A stretch of 34,586 nucleotides of DNA from Flaviaestuariibacter sp. (GCA_028288515.1 JAQBNP010000149.1:1-34586); one strand, 5' to 3'; numbered from the stretch's first letter, positions 1-7,990 are shown. Numbers and translations are program-made. The notes: generated from the sequence alone by a model not told the origin.

Positions 1-1733
1 TTATCAACGAGGCGTGCTTTCAGTACGGCACGCTGGTCAACGTGGTCGTCATTATCCTTGGCAAGGCGGATGACGAGCTCGTCGGTGTTGTAGGTTTTCT
101 TTACGTTGGCAGGCTCGCGCTCTTCGAGGATGGCGAGGACGTTTGCGAAGTCGGACCGGAACCGTTCCAGCTTCGGGTCGTTTGGAACGTAAACCAGCTT
201 GCGACGGATCAGGGGCACGCCGGCCGCCTCGGCAAACGTGCTGTAGGAAAGAGATGCATAGGGGTATGAAGCGGAGACGCCCTGCTCCACGATATCTTTC
301 GCGAAGGTCTGGCGAAGGTCCGCCGGGATCGCTGCTTCGGGGAATTTTTCGATCGAGCGCAGCGCCCATTCCTTGCCGTTCTTGTCCTCCAGCCGGAGGG
401 ATTTGGTTTGCTTGCCGCCGCCCTTGCGAACGGGCCTCATGCCACCCTGCTCCTTGGTGAGGTCAAGCACGGGAACGGTTACGGGCTGCGTCCACTCCTT
501 CCGGTAGTTGCGCCCGACGAGAGCGTTCCGAAGCCAGCCTTCCTCAAGCTTGTCGTTGGCAGCAACGGTGACGGTTTCGGGCAGCGGTCCGATCGAATCG
601 TTGTACACCGGCGCCACCGTTTGCTTGATCGTCATCACTTCACGGTTGTAGTTGGGCGTGGCAAGGTTGGGGCTGGTCAGGTTGTAGAATTTCGTGTTGA
701 CCTTTCCGCTCTTTGTCACTTCGACCATGCTGAAGCCATAGTTCACGTCGGCATACAGGAGGTTCTTGTTGTTGCGGCGAACGCGTGTGAGCTCGGCCAC
801 CGCGCCACTGACGATGAACGGCATGCTGTCCTTCATCAGGAGCTGCTGGCTGTGGTCGTGGCCGGCAACAGACATGGTGTTCGGGTGGCGGCGCAGGACC
901 GTTTCGATCTCCTTGGCCATGGCCCGGTATACCGGGTGGTTGAAGTCCTGGACGGTGCCGAACACGCCGCGGGCGAGCGGGTAAACAGAGCCGATGATCG
1001 GGAGAGGGATATAGAGTCCTTTGACCGCTTCCGCAAACGGGAAAATATGTTGCTTCCAGGTATAGGCGCCGCCGTGAACGCCCTCGGAATAGAGAGGGTG
1101 GTGCATGGCCAGCATCACGAGCTGGTTGGGGTGGGTGTTGATGATCTCTTCGAGCTCGATGGTGAATTCGTCGAGGGTTTTGGTTTGGCAGTTGGAGCCG
1201 GGACCGGGCTTGTCATGGACGTACAGGAACCATTGGCTGTCTGCCAGAACGACCACGAGTTGTGTATCTACCTCTACAGTAATGGGACCGGGGCAGCCGT
1301 TGGTTGGCCACGCTTCAACGTTGGAGAGCTGTTGCCCATTGATATAATCAACTTGGTTCTGGACGCGTTGCCACCCGCCGATCTTGCCGTTCCACCAGTC
1401 GTGGTTACCGGGAATGAAATAGGCTTTTGCTTTTTTGTCTTTTACGAGGCTGATCTCGTAGTCCATGATCTGCTTCGACACCTGGTAGTCGGGCTCGCCT
1501 TCTGTCGGGAGGCCGTAGGGATAGATATTGTCGCCCAGGTAGATCGCGATATTGCGCTCATCGTTCCAGTCCACGTTCTTCTTCAGCCAGTCGACCACGG
1601 GATGGAAGCCGTTTACGAGGTCGCCGGCGTCGCCGAGGAGGAAGATGCGGTGACGCACGCTGTCGATCTGTGCGTGCGCGGTTATACCAATCAGGATCAG
1701 GGCCAGGCTCAGGACTTTTTTCATCACGGTCAT
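1..1733 (-). CDS. Secreted metallophosphoesterase (calcineurin-like), C-terminus cut by window edge
   Basis: This reading frame has no stop inside the window and is therefore missing from the ORF track; 577 residues are visible. After a signal peptide ending near AHA-Q (residue 21) come the calcineurin-like metal-binding blocks in order: GDAGD (about 34-38), GDNIYPYG (67-74), GNHDWW (109-114), a later MHHPLY and GHDHSQ. These are the ligands of a two-metal phosphoesterase of the purple acid phosphatase superfamily, probably acting in the periplasm or at the surface. The catalytic domain ends near residue 370; the remaining 200 residues are not metallophosphoesterase and continue past the edge. 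In Bacteroidota such enzymes can carry a C-terminal outer-membrane barrel, which cannot be checked here. The start codon overlaps the stop of the upstream lipoprotein gene (TAATG), so the two are likely translationally coupled. A second ATG three codons in (1724) is an alternative start. Confidence 0.9.
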   Translation of the reverse strand, partial: MTVMKKVLSLALILIGITAHAQIDSVRHRIFLLGDAGDLVNGFHPVVDWLKKNVDWNDERNIAIYLGDNIYPYGLPTEGEPDYQVSKQIMDYEISLVKDKKAKAYFIPGNHDWWNGKIGGWQRVQNQVDYINGQQLSNVEAWPTNGCPGPITVEVDTQLVVVLADSQWFLYVHDKPGPGSNCQTKTLDEFTIELEEIINTHPNQLVMLAMHHPLYSEGVHGGAYTWKQHIFPFAEAVKGLYIPLPIIGSVYPLARGVFGTVQDFNHPVYRAMAKEIETVLRRHPNTMSVAGHDHSQQLLMKDSMPFIVSGAVAELTRVRRNNKNLLYADVNYGFSMVEVTKSGKVNTKFYNLTSPNLATPNYNREVMTIKQTVAPVYNDSIGPLPETVTVAANDKLEEGWLRNALVGRNYRKEWTQPVTVPVLDLTKEQGGMRPVRKGGGKQTKSLRLEDKNGKEWALRSIEKFPEAAIPADLRQTFAKDIVEQGVSASYPYASLSYSTFAEAAGVPLIRRKLVYVPNDPKLERFRSDFANVLAILEEREPANVKKTYNTDELVIRLAKDNDDHVDQRAVLKARLVD

Positions 1734-2593
1734 TATTTTGTCGGGTGGTGTTTATAGGGGATGCGCAGGAGGGTTGGCTTTCCAAGTTTTGCCTCGTTCG
1801 ACACGTACATATCGCCGTTTGTTGCAAAAGCAATGCCTTCAGGTTGCGGGTAGAGGGTTGGATTGAGGCGGTAGGCTTCCTGGACCTTCCCCCGCAGATC
1901 GGTGATGACCAGCAGGTTACCCGATGAGGCGAGGATATAGAGACGCTTTTCGAAGGGGTGGATGGCAAGTGCGGACGGATTGAATTCGACCTTGCCGTCC
2001 TTGAGCACGTCGCGGACCGACTGGGAGGAGATGGTAAAGAGCGGTGTGCGGTCGAATGTTCGTGTTTTCGGGTCGAAGCGGAAGGCTGTCCGCTGGTGCT
2101 TTCCCTTTTCAAAGGCACATGATTTGCATAAAATGACGAGGCCCTTTGCTGTTGAGTCGTAATAAAGCGTTTCAAAGTCGTTCTTGTCGGTTGACCAGAA
2201 GGGATAGCTGGTAGAAACCAGGCCGGAATCGGAAGGCTGGATCGCGACCACAGTTCCATTGCTGATCAGCGTATACACGGTGCTGTCCACTTTTACCACG
2301 TCCTCGAAATCGGCTGAAGGCAATTCCGGATCATAGTAGTCGCTTACTTTACCATCCAGCGTCAGGGCATAGATCTTTTTCTTGTCGTCGGCGATGGCCA
2401 GCAGCTTGTTCTCCGAGGCGAGGTAAAAGATTCCGGAGATCTCGTTCAGCTTTTTTTCGAGGATCATCTTTTGCGGGCGACGCATGAGGTAGTCGCGGGG
2501 AGAGCCCGGGTTCCAGAGAAGCTGGCAGGCGGAGCCGAAAAGAGCGACGGCGCAAACTGAGCAGGCAAGGGTTTTATAAAGAGATCGATTCAT
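1733..2593 (-). CDS. SdiA-regulated-like beta-propeller lipoprotein
   Basis: A 286-residue protein with a short lipoprotein signal peptide and lipobox LFGSAC (Cys23), so probably an acylated envelope protein. The body contains repeated strand-like segments of the type ISGIFYLASENKLLAIADD, DFEDVV and PEGIAFATNGDMYVSNEA, which match the pattern of the SdiA-regulated/YjiK-like beta-propeller family. No catalytic residues are obvious and the substrate is unknown. It is the first gene of a two-gene unit with the secreted metallophosphoesterase, sharing one base at the stop/start junction; a joint role in extracytoplasmic phosphate-ester metabolism is an inference. Its start is only 32 bp from the divergent HD-PycTM gene. 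Confidence 0.75.
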   Translation of the reverse strand: MNRSLYKTLACSVCAVALFGSACQLLWNPGSPRDYLMRRPQKMILEKKLNEISGIFYLASENKLLAIADDKKKIYALTLDGKVSDYYDPELPSADFEDVVKVDSTVYTLISNGTVVAIQPSDSGLVSTSYPFWSTDKNDFETLYYDSTAKGLVILCKSCAFEKGKHQRTAFRFDPKTRTFDRTPLFTISSQSVRDVLKDGKVEFNPSALAIHPFEKRLYILASSGNLLVITDLRGKVQEAYRLNPTLYPQPEGIAFATNGDMYVSNEAKLGKPTLLRIPYKHHPTK

Positions 2594-2625
2594 GTTTCAG
2601 TAAATTTATAACGTAACAGCGCGAT

Positions 2626-3849
2626 ATGATGGACAATAAAGCACAGATATTAAACGAAGCCCAGGCCTATGTCACCGAGATCTTTCACAAGGAGGTTGAC
2701 CCGCAGTTCGTCTTTCATAACCTGGAACATACACAGCAGGTAGCGCGTGCTGCCGACGAGATCGCGGCCCATTACCAGATCCCGGAGGACGACCGCTTCG
2801 TTCTTATTCTCGCTGCCTGGTTCCATGATACCGGCTTCAGCAGCGGCAAAGCGGAAGATCATGAGAAGGAAAGCCTGGGCATCGCAACCGAATTCCTGCT
2901 GTCCAAGAACGTCGACCCGGAAGTGATCCAGCGCGTATCGTCGTGCATACAAGCAACGCGTATGCCACAGTCCCCCCTGAGCCAGGTCGAAAAGATCATG
3001 TGCGATGCGGACCTGTATCATCTCGGCACACAGGATTTCAAGAAGATGAACGTCCAGCTGAAGGCCGAGCAGGAGGCGTACTTCAAAAAGGAATTCGGCC
3101 GTAAAGAATGGCGACAGCGCAATATAGACTTTCTTGAGTCGCACCAATATTTTACGGATTACTGCCAGCAAAAGCTGGAGCCGCAGAAGCAGGAATGGAT
3201 CCGGCAACTTCGCAAGAAGCAGGGAGATAAGGGTGTGAAGCACACGCAGGAAATGGAGATCTCACCGTATTCATTTGGCAAGGAAAGCAACTTCACAAAC
3301 CCGAAGGCAAAAGAGGATAAGTCCGTGGAGCGCGGCGTGCAGACGATCTTCCGCATCACGTCAAACAACCACATCAACCTGAGCGAGATGGCCGACAAGA
3401 AGGCCAGCATCATGATCTCGGTGAACTCGATCATCGTGTCGCTGATCTTCTCGGTCGTTCTCGGGCGCCTCGAATATTACCCGCACCTCATTGTGCCGGC
3501 CCTGCTTCTCACCGTGGTGTGCGTATCAGCGATCACGTTTGCGGTGCTGGCCACACGTCCTTCGATATCAACCGGTCGCTTCACGGAAGACGATATCCGC
3601 AACAAAAAAACGAACCTTCTTTTCTTTGGTAATTTTCACCAGATGGAACTCGAAGAATACAATTGGGCGATGGGCGAGCTGCTGCGGGACAAGGACTATA
3701 TCTATAACAGCATGATCAAGGATATCTATTTCCTTGGCGTGGTGCTTGCGCGAAAGTACAGGCTGCTGCGCATCTCCTACAATATCTTCATGTTCGGTAT
3801 GATCCTCGCCGTGATCGCGTTCGGCGTGGCGAGCTACCTGGGAAGCTAG
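2626..3849 (+). CDS. HD-domain phosphohydrolase fused to Pycsar-effector-type TM domain (DUF5706)
   Basis: A 407-residue two-domain protein. Residues about 20-190 form an HD domain: H31/H35 in FHNLEH, H67-D68 in WFHDTG and D127 in CDADL are the expected metal ligands, so a metal-dependent phosphohydrolase acting on a nucleotide or similar phosphoester is likely. After a charged linker, residues about 243-407 match the PycTM/DUF5706 pattern: a conserved amphipathic lead (NNHINLSEMADKKAS), two close hydrophobic segments (about 262-282 and 288-312), a cytoplasmic stretch ending in LARKYRLLRISYN, and a last hydrophobic segment (about 383-404). PycTM domains are the membrane effectors of the cCMP/cUMP antiphage Pycsar system. 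No pyrimidine cyclase gene is near, so a defence role is not shown; the HD part could degrade the signal that controls the TM part. It is probably monocistronic, followed by 800 bp without genes. Confidence 0.82.
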   Translation: MMDNKAQILNEAQAYVTEIFHKEVDPQFVFHNLEHTQQVARAADEIAAHYQIPEDDRFVLILAAWFHDTGFSSGKAEDHEKESLGIATEFLLSKNVDPEVIQRVSSCIQATRMPQSPLSQVEKIMCDADLYHLGTQDFKKMNVQLKAEQEAYFKKEFGRKEWRQRNIDFLESHQYFTDYCQQKLEPQKQEWIRQLRKKQGDKGVKHTQEMEISPYSFGKESNFTNPKAKEDKSVERGVQTIFRITSNNHINLSEMADKKASIMISVNSIIVSLIFSVVLGRLEYYPHLIVPALLLTVVCVSAITFAVLATRPSISTGRFTEDDIRNKKTNLLFFGNFHQMELEEYNWAMGELLRDKDYIYNSMIKDIYFLGVVLARKYRLLRISYNIFMFGMILAVIAFGVASYLGS

Positions 3850-4141
3850 GGAATGGGGGAGTGAATACTGAATACTGAATGAAGTGGAATGCGCAATGAT
3901 CGATGCGCAATGTTCGATGTTCGGGAGCGCGAAAATGGAACATTGATTATTGATCATTCCTTCCTTCCCATCCCCCTCCTGTTCTCTTTCTTTGAATACC
4001 CAGCTTCGAGTCCCCTGCTGAATACCTGGGAAGAATTTTCAATTTCCATCGCTCCGGTCGGGCCCGCAGTTCCTGCGTCGGAGGCGCCGGCGAGCCGGGT
4101 TGAAAGCTCCGTCGCCGATCGGAGATTACTTTCGATGCCAG

Positions 4142-4256
4142 GTTGTCAGATAAATTGGTGGCGGAAGCTCCGCCGCGTGCCCGCGGACCCTCCAATCGAA
4201 GTTTTTCTGACAAACTGGCAACTGGGAAGCTTCCCTTCGGTGGCGGAAGAGCCGCC
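4142..4256. repeat. Two related palindrome-bearing repeat units plus a third hairpin
   Basis: Two similar units about 64 bp apart begin with TCAGATAAATTGG and TCTGACAAACTGG respectively. The first leads into the perfect palindrome-like hairpin GGCGGAAGCTCCGCC (4160-4174), the second into the perfect 12-bp palindrome GGGAAGCTTCCC (4224-4235). A third hairpin, GGCGG-AAGAG-CCGCC, lies at 4242-4256. This looks like a dispersed intergenic repeat element rather than coding sequence or a terminator, since no T-run follows. Confidence 0.55.
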
Positions 4257-4555
4257 GACCGTCCGGCGCTGAATTCTTTCTCTCGTTACACAGGGAATTT
4301 GCCGCAGGAGATGCGCGGGGTGGATGGGACCGAAGGAAATGATCATTCATCGAGGACCAATGTTCGCAGCTGAAGTCGGTGGGAGGCCTTCGGGTGAGCA
4401 TGGAAAATCGAACATTGATTGTTGACGATTCTTTGCCGCTATTCCTTGCCCGCACCCACTGAAAACGCCCGTCTCGGGTCCCTGCGGGATGACAGCGTGA
4501 AAGTGCAGGAGATGGCTTCGTTCCTCGCCATGACGGCCAGCTCTGGAATCGACTG

Positions 4556-4576
4556 ACTCACCACTCACTATTCACT
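4556..4576. repeat. Short ATTCACN-type heptamer run (3 units)
   Basis: Units ACTCACC, ACTCACT and ATTCACT follow each other directly. The same heptamer family recurs at 29973-30009 and 34414-34448, always between genes. Confidence 0.55.
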
Positions 4577-4649
4577 CCTTTGCGCTCCTTCGCGCGCTTC
4601 GTGGCTTAGTGGTTCAAATGAGCAATCTTAAATGAGCATCTCCCCCTGA

Positions 4650-6494
4650 TCAGCAGAATGCGCGGATCGACTCGATGATCTCCGCTTTCGTGATCGGTAC
4701 ACCCATGATCTTGTTGAACGCTTTTGCATCCACCAGGTATTGATCGCGGATGATGCGGATCAACTGGCCATTGTTGATCTCCGGGACCAGCACCGTTTCG
4801 TAATTTTTGAGGATATCGCCCAGGTTCCGTGGGAACGGCCGCAGGTAACGCAGATGTGCATGCGCAACTGATAATCCTTCCTCCAGTAATTCAGCAACCG
4901 CCGTCTTGATCACGCCATAGGTCGATCCCCACCCGAGCACAAGCACCTTGCCGGAGACGGGCCCGTTATCGAGCTCCTGCTCGGGAATATTGAACGCGAT
5001 CTTGTCCACCTTCTCCTGCCGGATCTTTACCATCAACTGGTGGTTCTCCGGATCATAGCTCACATTGCCTGTAATATTTTCCTTTTCGAGACCGCCGATG
5101 CGGTGCTCCAGGCCAGGCGTACCCGGAACCGCCCAGGGGCGCACCAGATTTTCGTTGCGGAGATAGGGTTGGAATTTCGGCTCGTTATGGCCAAGCTCCG
5201 TCTTGAAGCTCACATGGATCGGCCGCAGGCTGTCCGTATTCGGGAATTGCCATGGCTCGGCGCCGTTGGCGATATAGCCGTCGCTCAGGAAGATCACCGG
5301 CGTCATATGCTCTACTGAAATGCGCACCGCTTCGTACACGGCCTCGAAACAGTCTGAGGGAGTCGATGAAGAGACAACAGGGATGGGGCTTTCCCCGTTG
5401 CGCCCGTAATAAGCCTGCAGGAGGTCGCTTTGCTCTGTCTTTGTCGGCAGGCCGGTTGAGGGGCCGCCGCGCTGTACGTCCACGATCAGCAAGGGAATCT
5501 CGAGAATCATCGCGAGGCCCATCGCTTCGCTTTTCAGCGCCATGCCGGGGCCTGATGTGGTGGTGACACCAAGGTGCCCGCCATACGATGCGCCGATCGC
5601 CGCCGTGATTCCGGCGATCTCGTCCTCCGCCTGGAAGGTGCGCACGCCAAAATTCTTGTGCTTGCTCAGCTCGTGCAGGATATCCGAGGCGGGTGTGATC
5701 GGATAGGTACCGAGAAAGATGGGCAGGCCGCTTTTCACCGATGCCGCAATGAGGCCATAGGCCAGGGCCTGGTTCCCCATGATGGAGCGGTACATGCCGG
5801 CTTTGATGCGTGCCTTGTCGACCTTATACTGTGTGGTGAAGGTCTCCGTCGTATCGCCGTAGTTGTAGCCGGCACGGAGGACCTTCAGGTTGGAATCGAG
5901 GATCTCGGGCTTGCGGGAAAACTTCTCCTCGAGGAATTTTTCGGTGCTGGCGATATCGCGACCGTACATCCAATAGAGGAACCCGAGCACGAACATGTTC
6001 TTGGCGCGGTCCTTCTCCTTGGTGCCCATCTGGAAATCCTTCAGGGCCTCGCGCGTCATCTTGGTGATGTCCATGCGGATCACTTCGAAGGCTTCCAGGG
6101 CGGGCTCTTCCAGGGGATTGACGCCGTCTACGTAATTGGCGAGGCGGAGGTTCTTGGCATCGAAGCCGTCCGTATTGACGATCAGCTTGCCGCCTTTTTT
6201 CAGGTGCTTGATATTTGTCTTGAGGGCGGCCGCGTTCATCGCCACAAGCACATCCCAGGCATCGCCGGGGGTGTGAATGCTTTCAGAGGAGAAGCGAAGC
6301 TGGAAGCCGCTGACGCCCGGGATGGTACCCTGTGGCGCCCTGATCTCGGCAGGAAAGTCGGGGAAGGTGGAGAGGTCGGCCCCGAGAAGGGCGGTGTTGT
6401 TGGTGAACTGGGTGCCCGTGAGCTGCATGCCGTCGCCGCTGTCGCCGGCAAACTTGATGACCACGTCCTGTACGATCTCCTGCTTGCGTTCCAT
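4650..6494 (-). CDS. korA: 2-oxoacid:ferredoxin oxidoreductase, fused gamma-alpha subunit (KorA type)
   Basis: A 614-residue protein. Residues about 10-190 are the gamma domain (FAGDSGDGMQLTG, PDFPAEIRAPQGT, GDAWDVLVAMN) and the rest is the alpha domain with the TYPITPAS motif, ITAAIGASYGG, GPSTGLPTKTEQSDL and the C-terminal LGWGSTYGVI segment. With its beta partner this enzyme converts 2-oxoglutarate (or another 2-oxoacid) and CoA to the acyl-CoA, reducing ferredoxin; the beta subunit carries thiamine diphosphate and iron-sulfur binding. Length fits the fused-subunit family. The ORF track starts 57 codons upstream, but the ATG at 6494 (MERKQE) lies just behind a TACCTTTG -7 box, so the longer start would lie upstream of the transcript. 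Unusually, no korB follows: downstream is 800 bp of non-coding DNA. Substrate preference cannot be fixed from sequence reading alone. Confidence 0.9.
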   Translation of the reverse strand: MERKQEIVQDVVIKFAGDSGDGMQLTGTQFTNNTALLGADLSTFPDFPAEIRAPQGTIPGVSGFQLRFSSESIHTPGDAWDVLVAMNAAALKTNIKHLKKGGKLIVNTDGFDAKNLRLANYVDGVNPLEEPALEAFEVIRMDITKMTREALKDFQMGTKEKDRAKNMFVLGFLYWMYGRDIASTEKFLEEKFSRKPEILDSNLKVLRAGYNYGDTTETFTTQYKVDKARIKAGMYRSIMGNQALAYGLIAASVKSGLPIFLGTYPITPASDILHELSKHKNFGVRTFQAEDEIAGITAAIGASYGGHLGVTTTSGPGMALKSEAMGLAMILEIPLLIVDVQRGGPSTGLPTKTEQSDLLQAYYGRNGESPIPVVSSSTPSDCFEAVYEAVRISVEHMTPVIFLSDGYIANGAEPWQFPNTDSLRPIHVSFKTELGHNEPKFQPYLRNENLVRPWAVPGTPGLEHRIGGLEKENITGNVSYDPENHQLMVKIRQEKVDKIAFNIPEQELDNGPVSGKVLVLGWGSTYGVIKTAVAELLEEGLSVAHAHLRYLRPFPRNLGDILKNYETVLVPEINNGQLIRIIRDQYLVDAKAFNKIMGVPITKAEIIESIRAFC

Positions 6495-6499
6495 GGCCG

Positions 6500-6507
6500 C
6501 AAAGGTA
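6500..6507 (-). promoter_or_regulatory. Bacteroidota -7 promoter box of korA
   Basis: On the minus strand TACCTTTG matches the TAnnTTTG consensus exactly and ends only five bases before the ATG, which predicts a transcript with almost no leader. No good TTTG -33 element is visible 19-21 bp upstream. Confidence 0.55.
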
Positions 6508-6727
6508 CGGCAGAGGGAATATCGAATACGGAACAGGGGCAGGCGAATGTCGAAGGTTATGCTAATTCCGCCCAGGTCCTTCGCCCGGATAAAGCAGTCC
6601 CTGGTGCATGGTTCATTCCCTTCCCCATCCCGTACCCCCGAACATTGACATCGATCAACGATCAAGGCTTATTGGCGGACTTCCCTTCTCCTCCATTCAA
6701 ACGACGACAGGGCATCCACTCGAAATT

Positions 6728-7414
6728 CTATGGTTTCGACACCTTCTGCTGCGCCCTTTGCCCACCTGCGATCCGCTTCAGCACATACATACACAGCAGG
6801 GCCCAGGCGAACCCGAGGCAGAAGCCGGCCAGCACGTCGGACGCATAATGGTAGCGCAGCACGATCCGGCTGATGCCGATGCTCACCGCGAAAAAGAAAA
6901 AGAAGAGCGAGAGCACCCATTTCAGGCCGGCCTTCCACTGGGTGTTCCAGACGATGTAGATCATCACTGTGCAAAAGATAAAGGAGCAAAGAGCGTGGCC
7001 GCTCGGGAAACTGTAATTGGTGAGGCGGGCCAGCAATGGGAACTCGGGCCGCTGCCGGTGAAAGACATTCTTCAGGCTGAACATGAGCACGGTACTGCTC
7101 ACCCCCACAATGCCGATGTCGAGCGCATAACGGCGCTTGCGACGCCAAAGGAAATACGCCACCAGAACGGCATAGGCCGGCAGGAAGAACTTTGGCGACC
7201 CGAAAAAGCTGAGAAAGGCCATCCACCGGACGACCTGGGGCGTTGTATAGCTCTTGAAAAAGGCAAAAACGTGGCTGTCGAAGAGATCCTCGTTCTCCAC
7301 CACCACCTCCTGCGCCAGGAACCCAAAAATAAACAGGGCAAGGGCGAACAGGAGCACAGCAGCCAGGATCTTGAGAGAGACCTTCTTCGTTTCTTTTTTT
7401 ACCTCTTCCTCCAT
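6728..7414 (-). CDS. PAP2-family membrane phosphatase
   Basis: A 228-residue integral membrane protein with about five to six hydrophobic segments. It has all three signature motifs of the PAP2 lipid-phosphate phosphatase family: K115...R122-P123 (KNVFHRQRP), PSGH at 137-140 with the catalytic proton donor His, and S182-R183...H189...D193 (SRIVLRYHYASD) with the nucleophile His. It probably dephosphorylates a lipid phosphate such as phosphatidate or undecaprenyl pyrophosphate on the outer face of the inner membrane. The ORF track begins 50 codons earlier, but the ATG at 7414 has a strong Shine-Dalgarno (GGGAGGAGGGTAC) directly before it, rare in this window, and gives the normal family length. 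It is transcribed towards korA and separated from it by 230 bp. Confidence 0.92.
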   Translation of the reverse strand: MEEEVKKETKKVSLKILAAVLLFALALFIFGFLAQEVVVENEDLFDSHVFAFFKSYTTPQVVRWMAFLSFFGSPKFFLPAYAVLVAYFLWRRKRRYALDIGIVGVSSTVLMFSLKNVFHRQRPEFPLLARLTNYSFPSGHALCSFIFCTVMIYIVWNTQWKAGLKWVLSLFFFFFAVSIGISRIVLRYHYASDVLAGFCLGFAWALLCMYVLKRIAGGQRAQQKVSKP

Positions 7415-7490
7415 GTACCCTCCTCCCTGCAAATGAAACGCCATGGCAATCCACCAGTTTTCCACAATGAGCAGAATGCGTAAAAACCCT

Positions 7491-7522
7491 ATTGCACTGC
7501 CGGGAGCGCGATTGTATGTTTG
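7491..7522 (+). promoter_or_regulatory. Candidate -33/-7 promoter upstream of the 33-residue ORF
   Basis: ATTG at 7491-7494 and TATGTTTG at 7515-7522 are separated by 20 bp, fitting the Bacteroidota TTTG-N19-21-TAnnTTTG arrangement with one mismatch in the -33 part. It points rightward towards the small ORF at 7633, leaving a leader of roughly 110 nt. Confidence 0.4.
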
Positions 7523-7632
7523 TCCCCTCAACGGGCAGCTTGCCCGACCCTTATCCGACCCCAATCCCTTCGAAAGATCATAGCGTCCATTATTCTGTGT
7601 GCATTTATCACCGTAAACGTACCTACCCCGCT

Positions 7633-7734
7633 ATGAAACAAAAACAACTACAAAAAGACCACGGCAAGGACCTCTACCACGCCGTGCTGATCCTCATCGC
7701 CCTCTGCGTCCTCCTGGCGTACCTGCGGGTATGA
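7633..7734 (+). CDS. 33-residue single-pass membrane miniprotein
   Basis: A tiny ORF, nested in-frame in the longer 80-residue track entry. The polar, lysine-rich N-terminus (MKQKQLQKDHGKD) is followed by one hydrophobic segment (AVLILIALCVLLAYL) and ends RV, the layout of a small single-span membrane protein with the N-terminus inside. Support for it being real: a promoter-like box upstream, a start embedded in an A-rich context typical of the phylum, and a strong terminator beginning six bases after the stop. The longer upstream extension is proline-rich, has no hydrophobic or domain signal, and is probably not translated. Function is unknown; partner proteins cannot be inferred from the neighbours. 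Confidence 0.55.
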   Translation: MKQKQLQKDHGKDLYHAVLILIALCVLLAYLRV

Positions 7735-7740
7735 GCAGGC

Positions 7741-7775
7741 AAAAAAATCCCCTCTTTCGAGGGGATCAATTTTTT
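7741..7775. terminator. Strong, probably bidirectional intrinsic terminator
   Basis: ATCCCCTC-TTTC-GAGGGGAT forms a perfect 8-bp stem, with seven A on the left and a T-run on the right. It closes the 33-residue gene and could also stop minus-strand transcription from the response regulator gene. Confidence 0.85.
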
Positions 7776-7990
7776 CAGGCGTTTGGAACGGTTTAGGTTT
7801 TCGGTTTAATGTGGATCGCCTGGATTTCGATCTTTCTAAGGATTGTTGGATTCGGTTTTTCGTTGGAATTTGGATCCTGTTCAGCTTTCATTGGATTCGG
7901 ATACTGTAATAATACGAGGAAGGAGGGAGCATGGTTTTCCAGCGCATCAGAATTTCCATAGTTTAGGAGAAAAGCCTTAGAACAACCTAG

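Larger units (their letters stand above)
3850..4649. other. Repeat-rich intergenic region without a credible gene
   Basis: Eight hundred bases between the convergent HD-PycTM and korA genes. ORF-track entries here overlap each other on both strands, have no domain and are built from repeats. The stretch holds AT-rich motifs of the type CAATGTTCGATGTTCG and GAACATTGATTATTGA near 3908-3957 and again at 4410-4430, a pair of palindrome-bearing units (listed separately), and a heptamer run plus a TTTGCGCTCCTTCGCGC motif near 4556-4605. No beta subunit for the neighbouring KorA is encoded here. Confidence 0.7.

Noticed and set aside
408-1757. 449-residue plus-strand ORF
   Set aside because: Antisense shadow of the metallophosphoesterase, whose minus-strand frame has all catalytic motifs; the plus translation has no domain.
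2601-2608. TAAATTTA as a bidirectional -7 box between the SdiA-like and HD-PycTM genes
   Set aside because: Palindromic and one base from the consensus on each strand, but no -33 element on either side and AT-rich sequence makes chance likely.
3889-4272. 127-residue plus-strand ORF in the 3.9-4.6 kb spacer
   Set aside because: Built over palindromic repeats, overlapped by ORFs of similar length on both strands, no domain, and no promoter or terminator.
5574-6848. 424-residue plus-strand ORF
   Set aside because: Antisense shadow of korA running on into the intergenic DNA; no recognisable domain.
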